Part shown: one piece after another, positions 49,415-58,506 of the stretch | Layout: each line of letters opens with the position of its first letter | Numbering within the stretch: position 1 is the stretch's first letter | The notes under the pieces: generated by a model | What the model was told of the DNA's origin: nothing | What the model saw: only the letters and a program-made list of their open reading frames with translations | Database searches by the model: none | From: Candidatus Anammoxibacter sp. | Lineage (GTDB): Bacteria > Planctomycetota > Brocadiia > Brocadiales > Anammoxibacteraceae | Length of the DNA: 64,000 nt | Assembly (NCBI GenBank): GCA_021777105.1 | Contig: JAIQZQ010000011.1 | Location: 28,076 to 92,075, forward strand | Direction: 5' to 3' | Made by a program: the position numbers and the translations under genes

Positions 49415-52400
49415 TTACTGAACTTCAACAAACATGCCCCATGCCCTGCCGGAGTCAAATGCGTCTTTGGTGAACTCAAATTCGCCTTTTTCGTTAGGCA
49501 CGGACCAGGCTATCCAGTCTATGCCTTTTTTGACCGCGCTGATTGTAAACTCAATTTGGCCGTCAGCGTCTGTTTTGCTTGAGACAGGATCAACTTTAAT
49601 TGAAGCGCGGGCGCCTTTTCTGATCTTTGTTGAGACATCAACATTTACGCCGGGTTCAAGGTTCACCAGCTTTAGAACACATGTTTCATTCTCATCTGAT
49701 TTTAGGATTAACCTCTCAATGCCGCCTCTGCCTATAACAAGATTCTTTTTACAACTGAATGTAAACTGCTTGCCGGTAGGAGGCTGTTCAGCCGGGGCGG
49801 ATAACAGCTCAGGGAAAAAGTCCAGCCCGTCAAGGCCCGGCTCTTTTTGAGCGTCGTTGATTAATTCACTATTTTTAAGGAAAACTGAGCATTTCTCATC
49901 CAAATTATGGCGTAAAATATCGCCATGTGTAAACAGACCCAAAGGCGAATCTTTTGAAACAGAGAAATAGATATTTTTAAATTCGCCGGAAATTATGTCC
50001 TCGGGCAAGCACGCAGTGGCAGCGTCAAGTCCTAGTTTTTCAGTTTCCTCGCAATTTTCAAGAATATCAGGAGCGGAAGCCGGAATACCGTCAGCGCCGG
50101 ATCGTATAACTTTTGCCGAAACGCTATCCGCGGCAAAAATCATTTCAACCAGATCGTCCGCGCTTACAAGTCCGCCATCGCTCAACAAACCGCCCTGCAA
50201 GGCCGTATACTCTTCATTAATGTCTTCAAATGAGAATACAATGCGAAGGGCCTCCCCATCAGGAATCATTGATTGTAATTGAGCAGTGTCGACAATCTCA
50301 AGCCCGGCAAAACTATCAAAAATATCCAATAGTCCTTCCAATTCAAGCGCGTCTATTCCAATAGACAAAACAGGACGCTTTAATAATCTGGTGGCAAGGT
50401 TAAGCGGAGCAATTAATGCTTCGTTTCGTATTACGCCTCCGTTAGTCATTAATAGGTCGCCTTCGTTTATCTTTTGCTGAAACAGTGAATGGTTTGAATT
50501 TGTGACCGTAAATTCCTCTTCAACTGTAAATATGATTTTGTGTTCAAAAGGTTGCGCGGAAGCAAGTTCTATGATATCAAACCCGTCAAGGCCAATAAAT
50601 CCAGGAGCTTTGCCCGATGATGAGGCCATGAAAGACTCTAAAAGATCAACATTTCTACCGCCGGGAAGAAGGCTAACCCCGGAGCCGTTTAAAGCAACAA
50701 GTTTATCGCCGGCCGAAATATCAACGGCCCACTCATTAGAGACAATAATATCGCCGTGGCTCACGCCTGACGGAAGCTCGTTTGGTTCTTCAATGCTAAA
50801 GTAGATGTAGCAAAGCTTCTCCTCCGGCGTTGGCGTGGGTGTTGGCGTCAACGTTGGCGTAGGCGTTGGTGTGGGGGTCGGCGGAGTCTCGGTTGGCGTT
50901 GGTGTTAACGGCGTCTCAGGAGGGAAAACCGGAGTAGGGGTTAATGTCTCGGTTACAGTTTCCGTGGCCGTTTCGGTTTCGGTTACAGTTTCCGTGGCTG
51001 TTTCGGTTTCGGTTTCAGTTTCAGTAGCCGTTTCTGTTTCCGTCTCGGTTTCAGAAGGTGTAGCGTCAGGATTGCAGGCCACTTCTAAAACGCAAAACAC
51101 ATTTGTGCCGGCAACATCAAACTGAAGCGAGTTGGTTCTGTTGTCATTTGTGTTGCATGATATGGCAAATGTTGCAGGAGAATTTGACACACTCGGAGAG
51201 ACATCAAGCTGCGCGGGCTTAAAAATTGACAATCCGGTATTCACGCTTTCGCCCGTCATCTCTAACTTTTTAGTACTGCCTTTGCAACTGCCGAACGTCT
51301 TAACCGTGATCGCAACGCTTTCGCCCATATTTAAATTTATCTTATTTGGAGTTATCTCGCACTCCGTCACTTTGCAATCCTTGGCTGATTCTGAAAACGC
51401 AAAACGAATTTCACGGTCGTTTGAGCCGGCGTTGAGCATTCCGTCGCCGTCAAGATCGGAAACATTCATTCTAACGCACTCCAAACCTTTAGTATCGTCG
51501 TTCTGATTGCCGTCATGCACATAACCCAGCCATTTACGGCCAAGGGTTTGCCCGCATTCAAACACCCTGACGGCGTGGCCGCCTGTCGGATTGCCGCTAG
51601 CATCGTCATAACTCCAAATGAGCTCAACATCCTCGCCGCTTTGAATCTCCTGACATATCCACTCCCAGGTCACGGTTGAACCTTTGTCCGTGGAAGTAAT
51701 GCCTTCGCTGGTAAAATCGCCGTCAGGCAAGGCCTCATCCGGCGGATTGCCCCATCCGCGCCCCTGATGTTTTTGATCAAGCGTATCCTTTAAACCATTT
51801 TCCGCAAGATATGAAAACTTGCCTTTTAACATGGGTGTAAACCATGTTCCGCTGCCTGACGTTCTGGATGTGGCAGTGCGACCCATTCTTTTGTCCATTT
51901 CACCCACAAGAGTATTGTCGCCCTTTAAACCGGGTTTATGTTCAGCGGGAATGTTAAGGGCAAACCGGTTCTCCAAATATTGAAGACTGTTGGCTACAGA
52001 CATTGGCACGCATTGATTAACCGCAGCTTGTTCATTTGCCTTGTTTGGTTGAGTATGCCTTTCAGTTATTAGCTCTGTGGCCGTAATTGCAACCTCCAAT
52101 GGAGGCGGGCTGCTTATTATAGTAGTAAGGTTTTCGCTTGCGCCTTCGGCGTCCCACGCAATTGGGCTTACCGGAAAACTTATAAAGATATTATCAGGAC
52201 ACTCCACAATGCTTTCAGATATTGGAACATTCGAATAAGAAACTAATAAGTCAAGTTCAACTATTTTCAGCTCAACCTCTCCATCATTAATAGTGAAATA
52301 GGTCGTAACAGGATCTAGATCTTCAGCAAAATCCAATGCCATATTCTGAACAACCCATCCAAAATTAGTAAATACATTCAAAAAACCGCCTTCAATTCCC

Positions 52401-52918
52401 GTAACTCCTGTTAAAGTAACGGCATCAGCGTCCAGGCGGCCCCAATTTGAGTTTGTTTGGCTATTTTGAGCAAAACCAAAATCGACCTGTTGCAAATCAA
52501 CACCCTGCCCCGGACCAATAGCTACCATGTTAACGCCGTCAGGGCAAATTTCAGGCGCGGATGAAGTTGGCCCTGATACAGTTATTGATATAAAGCAGAC
52601 GCCGGAGGCATCCTCATCAGGCGCGTCCCAGAATATGGTATGGCTTGTTTGCCCTGCGGCAACGCCGGTAACATTAAAAACACCGTCTATTCCTTCTAAA
52701 AACAGAGGAGTAATAGTGGAGACTGCGCCGTCTCCAGAGCTTACCTCATAAACGGTGGCAATACCGTCCGCCCCGATTGTGTAACTTTTAGTCTCGCCAA
52801 CGGCAAGTTCCATTGTTTCCGGTCCGCAAATATGAGCCCATAAATTAATACCGGGAAGGAGACAGAAAAAAGCTATAACAAAAATAGAATATTTGTTTAA
52901 AACAAATAATTGACGCAT
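49415..52918 (-). CDS. Large secreted protein: C39-like peptidase part, TE/PT linker, repeated C-terminal region
   Basis: This 1167-residue protein has a signal peptide (about 1-28) and two Ig-like/beta regions (30-275). A papain/C39-like part spans about 295-500, with Cys303 in 'AAVNQCVPMSVANSL' and His448 in 'GNPTGGHAVRVF', the classic Q-x-C and G-G-H-A-V spacing. It then has a beta domain with Cys pairs (505-615) and a TETETATETE / PTPTPTPT linker (about 620-705). About 460 residues follow, with 'LPSGVSHGDIIVSNEW', 'LGLFTHGDILRHN' and similar repeats. The exact role is unknown. It could be an extracellular peptidase or a surface scaffold. GGAGGATAATAGA precedes the ATG. Confidence 0.6.
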   Translation of the reverse strand: MRQLFVLNKYSIFVIAFFCLLPGINLWAHICGPETMELAVGETKSYTIGADGIATVYEVSSGDGAVSTITPLFLEGIDGVFNVTGVAAGQTSHTIFWDAPDEDASGVCFISITVSGPTSSAPEICPDGVNMVAIGPGQGVDLQQVDFGFAQNSQTNSNWGRLDADAVTLTGVTGIEGGFLNVFTNFGWVVQNMALDFAEDLDPVTTYFTINDGEVELKIVELDLLVSYSNVPISESIVECPDNIFISFPVSPIAWDAEGASENLTTIISSPPPLEVAITATELITERHTQPNKANEQAAVNQCVPMSVANSLQYLENRFALNIPAEHKPGLKGDNTLVGEMDKRMGRTATSRTSGSGTWFTPMLKGKFSYLAENGLKDTLDQKHQGRGWGNPPDEALPDGDFTSEGITSTDKGSTVTWEWICQEIQSGEDVELIWSYDDASGNPTGGHAVRVFECGQTLGRKWLGYVHDGNQNDDTKGLECVRMNVSDLDGDGMLNAGSNDREIRFAFSESAKDCKVTECEITPNKINLNMGESVAITVKTFGSCKGSTKKLEMTGESVNTGLSIFKPAQLDVSPSVSNSPATFAISCNTNDNRTNSLQFDVAGTNVFCVLEVACNPDATPSETETETETATETETETETATETVTETETATETVTETLTPTPVFPPETPLTPTPTETPPTPTPTPTPTLTPTPTPTPEEKLCYIYFSIEEPNELPSGVSHGDIIVSNEWAVDISAGDKLVALNGSGVSLLPGGRNVDLLESFMASSSGKAPGFIGLDGFDIIELASAQPFEHKIIFTVEEEFTVTNSNHSLFQQKINEGDLLMTNGGVIRNEALIAPLNLATRLLKRPVLSIGIDALELEGLLDIFDSFAGLEIVDTAQLQSMIPDGEALRIVFSFEDINEEYTALQGGLLSDGGLVSADDLVEMIFAADSVSAKVIRSGADGIPASAPDILENCEETEKLGLDAATACLPEDIISGEFKNIYFSVSKDSPLGLFTHGDILRHNLDEKCSVFLKNSELINDAQKEPGLDGLDFFPELLSAPAEQPPTGKQFTFSCKKNLVIGRGGIERLILKSDENETCVLKLVNLEPGVNVDVSTKIRKGARASIKVDPVSSKTDADGQIEFTISAVKKGIDWIAWSVPNEKGEFEFTKDAFDSGRAWGMFVEVQ

Positions 52919-53409
52919 TCTATTATCCTCCAAAAAATAATTTATTGGTTTAAAAATAGATTATTCAACATTTTATGCTTAAGATTTACAAATTTATGCA
53001 TTCAATCATACAATACATTAATGTTTTTTCAACATAAATCTTAAATGAACATGATTAGTGAAAACAGAGCTAAAATGCAAATTGATTACAATCATAATTT
53101 CGGCTAAGTCTGCCCCATTTAAGGCGGAAAAACCAAAGAATTCCATGGATTTTAAGTTAACTATTAATGCATGGTAGAATTGGCTAATATCAAATAATTC
53201 ATACTTATATTATAAAATTCTGCAACCTTTTAATTAATTATTGTTGCATAAGAGTTACAAGGAATAATTTTTTTTTTAGTATTATTTAATTTCACAGTGT
53301 ATTAGGTCGATAATATTAAAAACATAAAAATATTGGAACTAAATTGGCGCTAAATTTGCTATTTTTAATAGTGTATTTTAATTTTATTTGATTATTTAGG
53401 TGATAAACC
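52919..53409. other. Gene-free divergent 491-bp stretch
   Basis: AT-rich sequence between the secreted peptidase-like gene (reverse) and the cNMP-binding gene (forward). It must hold both promoters. I see no repeat, no clear palindrome and no RNA gene. Confidence 0.4.
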
Positions 53410-53892
53410 ATGGTAAACACATTGAATGCTAAAGATAAAAGCGCTAATATTTCTGAAGTAATAAACAAATTAATGCAGGTTCGATTTTTTAACAGATTCG
53501 ACACAGGTGAATTGCATATATTGGGAAAGCATATTAAAATTGTATATTTAAGCAAAGGAGAGGAGCTTTTTTATGAAGGCGGTCCGGGCAATTCAGTTTG
53601 CTTTCTGGTATCCGGCGAGCTTGCCGTCATAAAGGAGTCGAAAAACGGGAGCACAACTGAAATTGTAGCTTTGTCAAAAGGCCGCTCAATTGGTGAAATG
53701 TCAATTCTGGATGAGTGCTCACGATCGGCGACTGTAAAAGCCAGTGAGAATTGCACGCTAATTGTTTTACATAAAAAAGATTATCAATACATATTAGATC
53801 ACCACCCTAATATAGGCATAAAACTGCTTAAAGGTTTTTCAAGGCTGGTAAGTCTTAATTTAAGAAGGACAACAAGTCAATTGGCAAACTGA
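53410..53892 (+). CDS. Stand-alone cyclic-nucleotide-binding domain protein
   Basis: This 160-residue protein has a cNMP-binding fold at about 25-140: 'LSKGEELFYEGGPGNSVCFLVSGELAVI', then 'KGRSIGEMSILDECSRSATVKA' with the phosphate-binding G-E-M and R-S-A residues. There is no DNA-binding HTH after it, only a short helix. It therefore acts by protein contact rather than as a transcription factor. It lies next to a perfect CRP-type palindrome at 54037-54052, but it cannot bind DNA itself. It may sense cAMP, or another ligand as some CRP/FNR folds do. Confidence 0.85.
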   Translation: MVNTLNAKDKSANISEVINKLMQVRFFNRFDTGELHILGKHIKIVYLSKGEELFYEGGPGNSVCFLVSGELAVIKESKNGSTTEIVALSKGRSIGEMSILDECSRSATVKASENCTLIVLHKKDYQYILDHHPNIGIKLLKGFSRLVSLNLRRTTSQLAN

Positions 53893-54036
53893 GCGTTGCC
53901 GTTTACAAGCGCCCATTCAACATGCGCGTATTGTGGAATCTCTATCTGTTTTGATAGAGCCTCTGCCTAATTTTAGCTAATAATAAGAATAGTTTACATA
54001 GCAAAAAATCATTGTTAAAATAGCCAAATTTAATAT

Positions 54037-54052
54037 TGTGATCCAGATCACA
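54037..54052. promoter_or_regulatory. CRP/FNR-family operator
   Basis: TGTGATCCAGATCACA is a perfect match to the CRP consensus TGTGA-N6-TCACA. It lies in the gap between the cNMP-binding gene and the large TE-rich secreted protein, about 163 bp before the latter's start. A regulator with an HTH is needed to use it and is not in this window. Confidence 0.6.
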
Positions 54053-54207
54053 GAGAAAATTGTAAATAGTCCATAAAATTGACACTTAAGTTACATTTAT
54101 AAAGCATAAGTTGAGAAAGGAGGAGCAATATACCGAAAAGAGGGCTTGACATCGTATTGTATATAAAGTTTTTGATTCTAATTTAACATTTGAGGAAGGA
54201 ATTTTTT

Positions 54208-55794
54208 ATGAAAAAAGGAATATTTTCTTTAATTTTGTGTTTAACATTGGCTTTAGCGGCGAATGCTTTTGCTCAAGAGACTCCACAGGAGACAGCAACT
54301 GCAACTGAAACGGCAACTGAAACGGCTACGGCTACTGAAACAGCTATAGCTACTGAAACCGCTACAGCGACTGAAACAGCTACAGCTACTGAAACAGCTA
54401 CAGCTACTGAAACAGCTACGGCGACTGAAACAGCTACAGCTACTGAAACAGCAACTGAAACTGAGACCGCAACTGAAACTGAGACTGAAACTGAGACTGA
54501 GACTGAGACTGAAACTGAAACTGAAACTGAAACTGAGACTGAAACTGAAACTGAAACTGAAACTGAAACTGAAACTGAAACTGAAACTGAAACTGAAACC
54601 GAGACTGAGACTGAGACTGAAACTGAAACTGAAACTGAGACTGAAACTGAAACGGAAACGGAAACGGAAACGGAAACGGAAACACCAACGCCTGACGACG
54701 ACAACGCGGAAATTGATTTTGGGATAATAAAAGTAGATGTTGACTTTAAAGGCAAACCTGGAACAGATAGAGTAAGGGTAAGAGGAAGGTTCGGCATCGG
54801 CGAAGATAGCGACGGCATTGATCTTGAAGCTGAAAATATTACAGTTAAGGCCGGAGTGTCTACTATTACAGTAGAGGAAGTAAAGCTGGTTGATAAAGAA
54901 GGGGCTATAACTATTGCGCTTGGATCGCTATTGAGCGGCTTTGACGATGAAGATGACAAAGGAAAAGGCAATGGAAAAGGCAAAGACAAGGACGATGATA
55001 AAGGCAAGGGCAAAGATAAAGATGATGATAAAGGAAAAGACAAGGATGGAAAAGATGACGATTCTAAAGATGATGATGACACGGAAACTTTAGATGATGA
55101 AGACGACGATGCAAGCAAGGATGATGAAAGCAAAGACGATGATAAAGACAATGAAATAAAAGCTGATAGAATTTATGAATTTGACGGAGAAATAGGCGAT
55201 GCCAAAGTCAAATTGGCTATCGGTGAAATTGATGTTAATGCTTATGAAATAGTATATGAAGCAAGAGACATTGATTTATCAGGTTCAAAAAATCCAATCG
55301 ACCTAAGACTTAGAATTGGCGACGACACTTGGGGTAAAAAAGTCAGATTGTCAGGCAATCTGAAGTTTAGAGCTAAAGGCGATGACGATGAATCGACAGA
55401 TGAAGACGAAGATGGAGATGAGGACGGTGATGAAGACGGTGATGAAGATGGTGACGAAGATGGAGATGAGGACGGTGATGAAGATGGTGACGAAGATGAA
55501 AGCGGCGATTCAGACAACGACGGCATTGTCGATGGCGAAGATGATTGCCCGGATTCAGACATTAGCGAAACAGTCAACATTGACGGATGCGATTCTGGAG
55601 TAGCTAATGAGATGATTGAAGATGGTTGCAAAATCTCTGATATGGTCATGAAGTGCGCGGAAGATGCGCAGAACCACGGAAAGTTTGTAAATTGTGTTGG
55701 TAAAAACACAAACAAACTTAAGAAGCAGGGTATAATCACCGGCCGTGAACGCGGAGCTATTCAAAGATGCGCTGCATCTTCAGATCTGCCATAA
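54208..55794 (+). CDS. Secreted low-complexity protein with Thr-Glu and Asp-Glu repeats
   Basis: This 528-residue protein has a signal peptide (about 1-22, 'ILCLTLALAANAFA'). Then come about 130 residues of ATETAT/TETETE repeats (27-158), a beta region at about 160-245, a DDDKGKGK-rich acidic/basic segment, and another beta region at about 310-388. A DEDGDEDGDEDG repeat (about 400-430) leads to 'DSDNDGIVDGEDDCPDSD', a thrombospondin type 3-like calcium motif, and a helical Cys-containing tail. It should be exported, bind calcium and be highly charged. GAGGAAGG precedes the ATG at 54208. The repeats are hexanucleotides, so length may vary. Confidence 0.6.
   Translation: MKKGIFSLILCLTLALAANAFAQETPQETATATETATETATATETAIATETATATETATATETATATETATATETATATETATETETATETETETETETETETETETETETETETETETETETETETETETETETETETETETETETETETETETETETPTPDDDNAEIDFGIIKVDVDFKGKPGTDRVRVRGRFGIGEDSDGIDLEAENITVKAGVSTITVEEVKLVDKEGAITIALGSLLSGFDDEDDKGKGNGKGKDKDDDKGKGKDKDDDKGKDKDGKDDDSKDDDDTETLDDEDDDASKDDESKDDDKDNEIKADRIYEFDGEIGDAKVKLAIGEIDVNAYEIVYEARDIDLSGSKNPIDLRLRIGDDTWGKKVRLSGNLKFRAKGDDDESTDEDEDGDEDGDEDGDEDGDEDGDEDGDEDGDEDESGDSDNDGIVDGEDDCPDSDISETVNIDGCDSGVANEMIEDGCKISDMVMKCAEDAQNHGKFVNCVGKNTNKLKKQGIITGRERGAIQRCAASSDLP
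54288..54681 (+). repeat. Hexanucleotide tandem array (ACTGAA/ACTGAG and relatives)
   Basis: About 65 units of ACNGAR encode the Thr-Glu repeat of the secreted protein. Near-perfect ACTGAA/ACTGAG runs in the middle give way to GCTACA-containing units at the start and ACGGAA units at the end. Because the unit is 6 bp, gains and losses keep the frame. Confidence 0.9.
55395..55500 (+). repeat. Acidic repeat encoding DEDGDEDG
   Basis: About eight units of GATGAAGATGGT or GATGAGGACGGT encode a run of DEDG, ahead of a thrombospondin-type calcium motif in the same protein. Codon use alternates, so the run is partly degenerate at DNA level. Confidence 0.85.
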
Positions 55795-55856
55795 AAGAAG
55801 TGGTTTGGAGCGGTTTGTTTTGTTAAAACCGTTAGATTTACCCGCAGTAAGAATGT

Positions 55857-55890
55857 GGAAGGAGAGGGCGAGTTTATGCCCTCTCCTTCC
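55857..55890 (+). terminator. Hairpin, probable terminator of the TE-rich gene
   Basis: Perfect 13-bp stem GGAAGGAGAGGGC / GCCCTCTCCTTCC with loop GAGTTTAT, 62 bp past the stop codon. It lacks a long T-run, so it might also be a processing or REP site. Confidence 0.6.
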
Positions 55891-55910
55891 CATCATTTCT
55901 GAATTAAAAA

Positions 55911-56070
55911 ATCAACATTTAAGTGTAATTTACACCTGGCTATTTATATAAGCGGATCCCATATTTCATCTTTAAAGATAATTAAAACGAGATTTCAAAT
56001 AGAAATCCCCTTCCAAATAAGACGGGATATAGGGTGTGTATAAACCTGCCGGATAAGCTGAATAGGCGCT
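55911..56070. mobile_element. Degenerate IS66-type MITE copy
   Basis: The left part TTTAAGTGTAATTTACACC, then CCTTCCAAATAAGACGGGAT, then AGGGTGTGTATAAAC, and the end AAGCTGAATAG match copies A and B at about 65-70% by eye. No duplication remains. An old copy that lies between the TE-rich gene and a TPR gene. Confidence 0.5.
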
Positions 56071-56083
56071 TAAAAAAGCAGAC

Positions 56084-56881
56084 TTAATTAAGCCTCTCGC
56101 GTTTCTTTTTTATCCGCCATAATATAAGGCCCTGAAACGCTATTAACACAAGCCAAATCTGTGTAACTCCAATATATCCAATGATGCCCACAAAAATCTT
56201 TCCTATATGAGAATTGCTCCACACTTCGGAAAATACTCTGGCGTACTCTCTTGGGGCCTTAATTTTTGGAACGCTTAAAATCTCCTTTATCTTTTTTCTC
56301 GGAGCCAGGTTCTTAAAACTTGAAATTGCGCTGCTGCCCTGCCCAGATTTTATTGATGAGCCTGATTGTTTTGTCTCTCGTGGTCTAGAGCTTGATTTAG
56401 ATGCGGATTTAGAACTGGATTTAGAAGTTTTTGATTTAGATTTAGACTTAGATGAAGATTTACCGCCGGATACAGTTGAACCTTGAGCGGTTCCCGTCTT
56501 TAACCTTCTATACAAAGTAAACTCTTTATCTGCTTCATCCGTCATCCTTAGAGCGCTATAAGCAGTGCCTAATCCATAATGCGCGTTTGAAAAATCGGGG
56601 TTTATTTCAATAGCCTTTTTGTAACCATCGACAGCTTTCTCATATGACTGTTTACGGTAATAACAGTTTCCTAAACCGTAAAAAGCGTTTTCATTTTTAG
56701 TATCAAACTCTAAAGACTTATTTAGCTCTTCTATCGCCTTGTCATACTCGCCTTTTTTGTAATAGTCATAGCCCCGATTGTAATGAACAATTGCCTGATC
56801 CATATCGCCTGCCGATAAGACCAAAGGCCAAAACGCCATAGAAGCTATAAATAATATTAAAAATGGATTTTTTATCTTCAT
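56084..56881 (-). CDS. Exported TPR protein with C-terminal membrane anchor
   Basis: This 265-residue protein has a signal peptide (1-23) and three to four tetratricopeptide repeats (about 28-125: 'HYNRGYDYYKKGEYDKAIEELNKSL', 'AFYGLGNCYYRKQSYEKAVDGYKKAIEIN', 'AHYGLGTAYSALRM'). A Ser/Lys-rich flexible linker follows (about 130-180, SKSKSKTSKSSSKSAS). A hydrophobic segment at about 228-252 ('FVGIIGYIGVTQIWLVLIAFQGLIL') and a short basic tail end it. It is probably anchored in the inner membrane with TPRs in the periplasm. It lies 19 bp after lgt on the same strand, suggesting a joint operon. Confidence 0.7.
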   Translation of the reverse strand: MKIKNPFLILFIASMAFWPLVLSAGDMDQAIVHYNRGYDYYKKGEYDKAIEELNKSLEFDTKNENAFYGLGNCYYRKQSYEKAVDGYKKAIEINPDFSNAHYGLGTAYSALRMTDEADKEFTLYRRLKTGTAQGSTVSGGKSSSKSKSKSKTSKSSSKSASKSSSRPRETKQSGSSIKSGQGSSAISSFKNLAPRKKIKEILSVPKIKAPREYARVFSEVWSNSHIGKIFVGIIGYIGVTQIWLVLIAFQGLILWRIKKKRERLN

Positions 56882-56900
56882 AACGGCAGTATCAAGAATA

Positions 56901-57767
56901 TTAAACAGAAACTCTATTTAGTTTATTAATATTTAACCTTCGTAAAACAAAAAAAGTCGCCGAGATCACAAATACAAATATGCTTATATTTTGAGAAATA
57001 GTCAATGAATCAAAAAGTGGAGGATTATCATCGCGAACAAATTCTATGCAAAATCGGTATATTGAGTAAATCACGCCAAAAAGAAGCATAACTTCTCCAT
57101 CTCTTTTACGATATTTCCAGAAAGTATTCAATATAAAAAAGATCAACACACATGAAAAAAAAGCGTATAGCTGTGTAGGATGGACAGGGAGTGAATGATT
57201 GTCGGCAAGATCAACAAGGCCTTTTTCATAATGACGCAAAAATACAGGGCTGCCGTTTATCCTTTCAAAAACATCTGAAGTCTTTGGAAATCTTACCGCG
57301 CAAAACGACCATGAACCGGCAACATCCCCATAACAACATCCATTAAGAAAACACCCTATTCGTCCAAACGCAAGCCCAATAGTGGCGGAAGGAAAAATAA
57401 CATCCATTGTTTTAAGAAAGTCTATTTTTTTCCTTCGCACAAACACGACAAAGAATAAAACCACGCCAATGAGAGAGCCATAAAAAACCAGGCCGCCTTC
57501 ATATACTTTAAAAACATCTATCAGATTGTTCTTGTATTCATCAAAATTTTGAATAACAAAGAAGAGCCTGGCGCCTACAATGCCGGAGCATATAACATAT
57601 ATCCCAAGATCGCTCATTAACCCGGGATCCATACCCTCCTTTTTTGCCCTCCATCTAGCGGCAAAAACCGCGACAAAAAAACCTACCGCCATCATGAAAC
57701 CATAAGAATGAATTGGAACCATTTTCCCTAAAAAAGGAATGGGTATTTCAAAAAGAGTACGGTGCAT
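56901..57767 (-). CDS. lgt: Prolipoprotein diacylglyceryl transferase
   Basis: This 288-residue inner-membrane enzyme adds a diacylglyceryl group to the lipobox cysteine of prolipoproteins, the first step of lipoprotein maturation. It has the family signature 'FGRIGCFLNGCCYG' (about 135-148) and 'HPTQLYAFF', and seven membrane segments. The HSYGFMMAVGF region holds the catalytic-face His. It starts with ATG at 57767, with a weak ribosome site. A TPR gene follows 19 bp later on the same strand. Confidence 0.95.
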   Translation of the reverse strand: MHRTLFEIPIPFLGKMVPIHSYGFMMAVGFFVAVFAARWRAKKEGMDPGLMSDLGIYVICSGIVGARLFFVIQNFDEYKNNLIDVFKVYEGGLVFYGSLIGVVLFFVVFVRRKKIDFLKTMDVIFPSATIGLAFGRIGCFLNGCCYGDVAGSWSFCAVRFPKTSDVFERINGSPVFLRHYEKGLVDLADNHSLPVHPTQLYAFFSCVLIFFILNTFWKYRKRDGEVMLLFGVIYSIYRFCIEFVRDDNPPLFDSLTISQNISIFVFVISATFFVLRRLNINKLNRVSV

Positions 57768-57975
57768 AAACTTTTACAGACTTAGGTTAAATGATTTTAT
57801 CGCAGATTTATCAGAAAGGCCGCAAATCGGCATGACGCAAATGTCTACAAAGCGCCATAGTGTATAACGCAGGATTTATTGTGATAAAAAACAGCTTCTA
57901 ACACAGAAAATGAGCGGATCAAAAAAAAAGAACTTGAAGGAAAAAGAGTCAAGGGATATTTACAACTTGCGCATC

Positions 57976-58077
57976 TTACCTACGGCCTCTTCTTTTGCCT
58001 TGGCATGGTTTTTTGCCATGATTAGCCTTGCTTTTTCTCCAGTTCATTTTTTTTCTTTTTGTTTCGCCTCTTGCCAT
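57976..58077 (-). CDS. Small basic protein, 33 aa, unrecognised
   Basis: The reverse strand from ATG at 58077 to TAA encodes 33 residues: MARGETKRKKMNWRKSKANH then GKKPCQGKRRGRR. It is nearly half Lys/Arg with no acidic residue after Glu5, like a small ribosomal or RNA-binding protein. TAGGAG stands 9 bases before the ATG. It lies between tatA and lgt on the same strand. It is too small for most gene finders. The composition and ribosome site support it. Homology would decide. Confidence 0.5.
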   Translation of the reverse strand: MARGETKRKKMNWRKSKANHGKKPCQGKRRGRR

Positions 58078-58135
58078 AATATTGCTCCTAAAATTATTAA
58101 TTTACTTAATACTAATTTAAAAATTTGATCTTATT

Positions 58136-58360
58136 CTAATCTTTTTGACTCTGTTTATCATCATTATTATTATCAGAAATGTATCCGTCGCCAGCCATGC
58201 TTTCCTTTTCAACTTCGTTCTCGATGCCCCTAATTCCTTTCTTAAATTCAACAACACCTTTTCCCATTGACTTCATCACTTCGGGAAGCCTGCGCCCAAA
58301 TATAAGAAGAGCCACGATCAAAATAATTATCCACTCTACACCGCCGGGCATGCCAAACAT
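58136..58360 (-). CDS. tatA: Twin-arginine translocase subunit TatA/TatE
   Basis: This 74-residue protein has an N-terminal membrane helix ('EWIIILIVALLIFG') followed by the conserved 'GRRLPEVMKSMGKGVVEFKKGI' amphipathic helix, then an acidic flexible tail. The Phe-Gly pair before the amphipathic helix and the short length match TatA rather than TatB. It forms the pore of the Sec-independent pathway for folded proteins such as cofactor enzymes. No tatB or tatC gene is adjacent. The first residues 'MFGMPGGVE' follow TatA use. Confidence 0.93.
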   Translation of the reverse strand: MFGMPGGVEWIIILIVALLIFGRRLPEVMKSMGKGVVEFKKGIRGIENEVEKESMAGDGYISDNNNDDKQSQKD

Positions 58361-58506
58361 TTTTTCTCCTTGATTATACTAAATCCATGATGTTATAAAT
58401 TTCCAAGTTTAAATTTTATCATAATTGCAACAAAAGTCAATCTGTAATATAGTGTTTTACAACGCGCTCTCAAACCGTATAGACCAAAAAATATGTAGAA
58501 AATCCC

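Noticed and set aside
54288..54681. Possible CRISPR array
   Set aside because: The units are 6 bp and coding in frame. There are no spacers.
54273..55151. Long reverse-strand frame of Ser/Val repeats opposite the TE-rich gene
   Set aside because: It is the antisense of the ACTGAA repeats. There is no ribosome site and the protein is pure low-complexity. The forward gene has a signal peptide and ribosome site.
57910..58128. 72-residue forward frame between lgt and tatA
   Set aside because: Phe/Ser-rich antisense of the 33-residue basic gene, without ribosome site. The reverse-strand small gene has one and agrees with its neighbours in direction.
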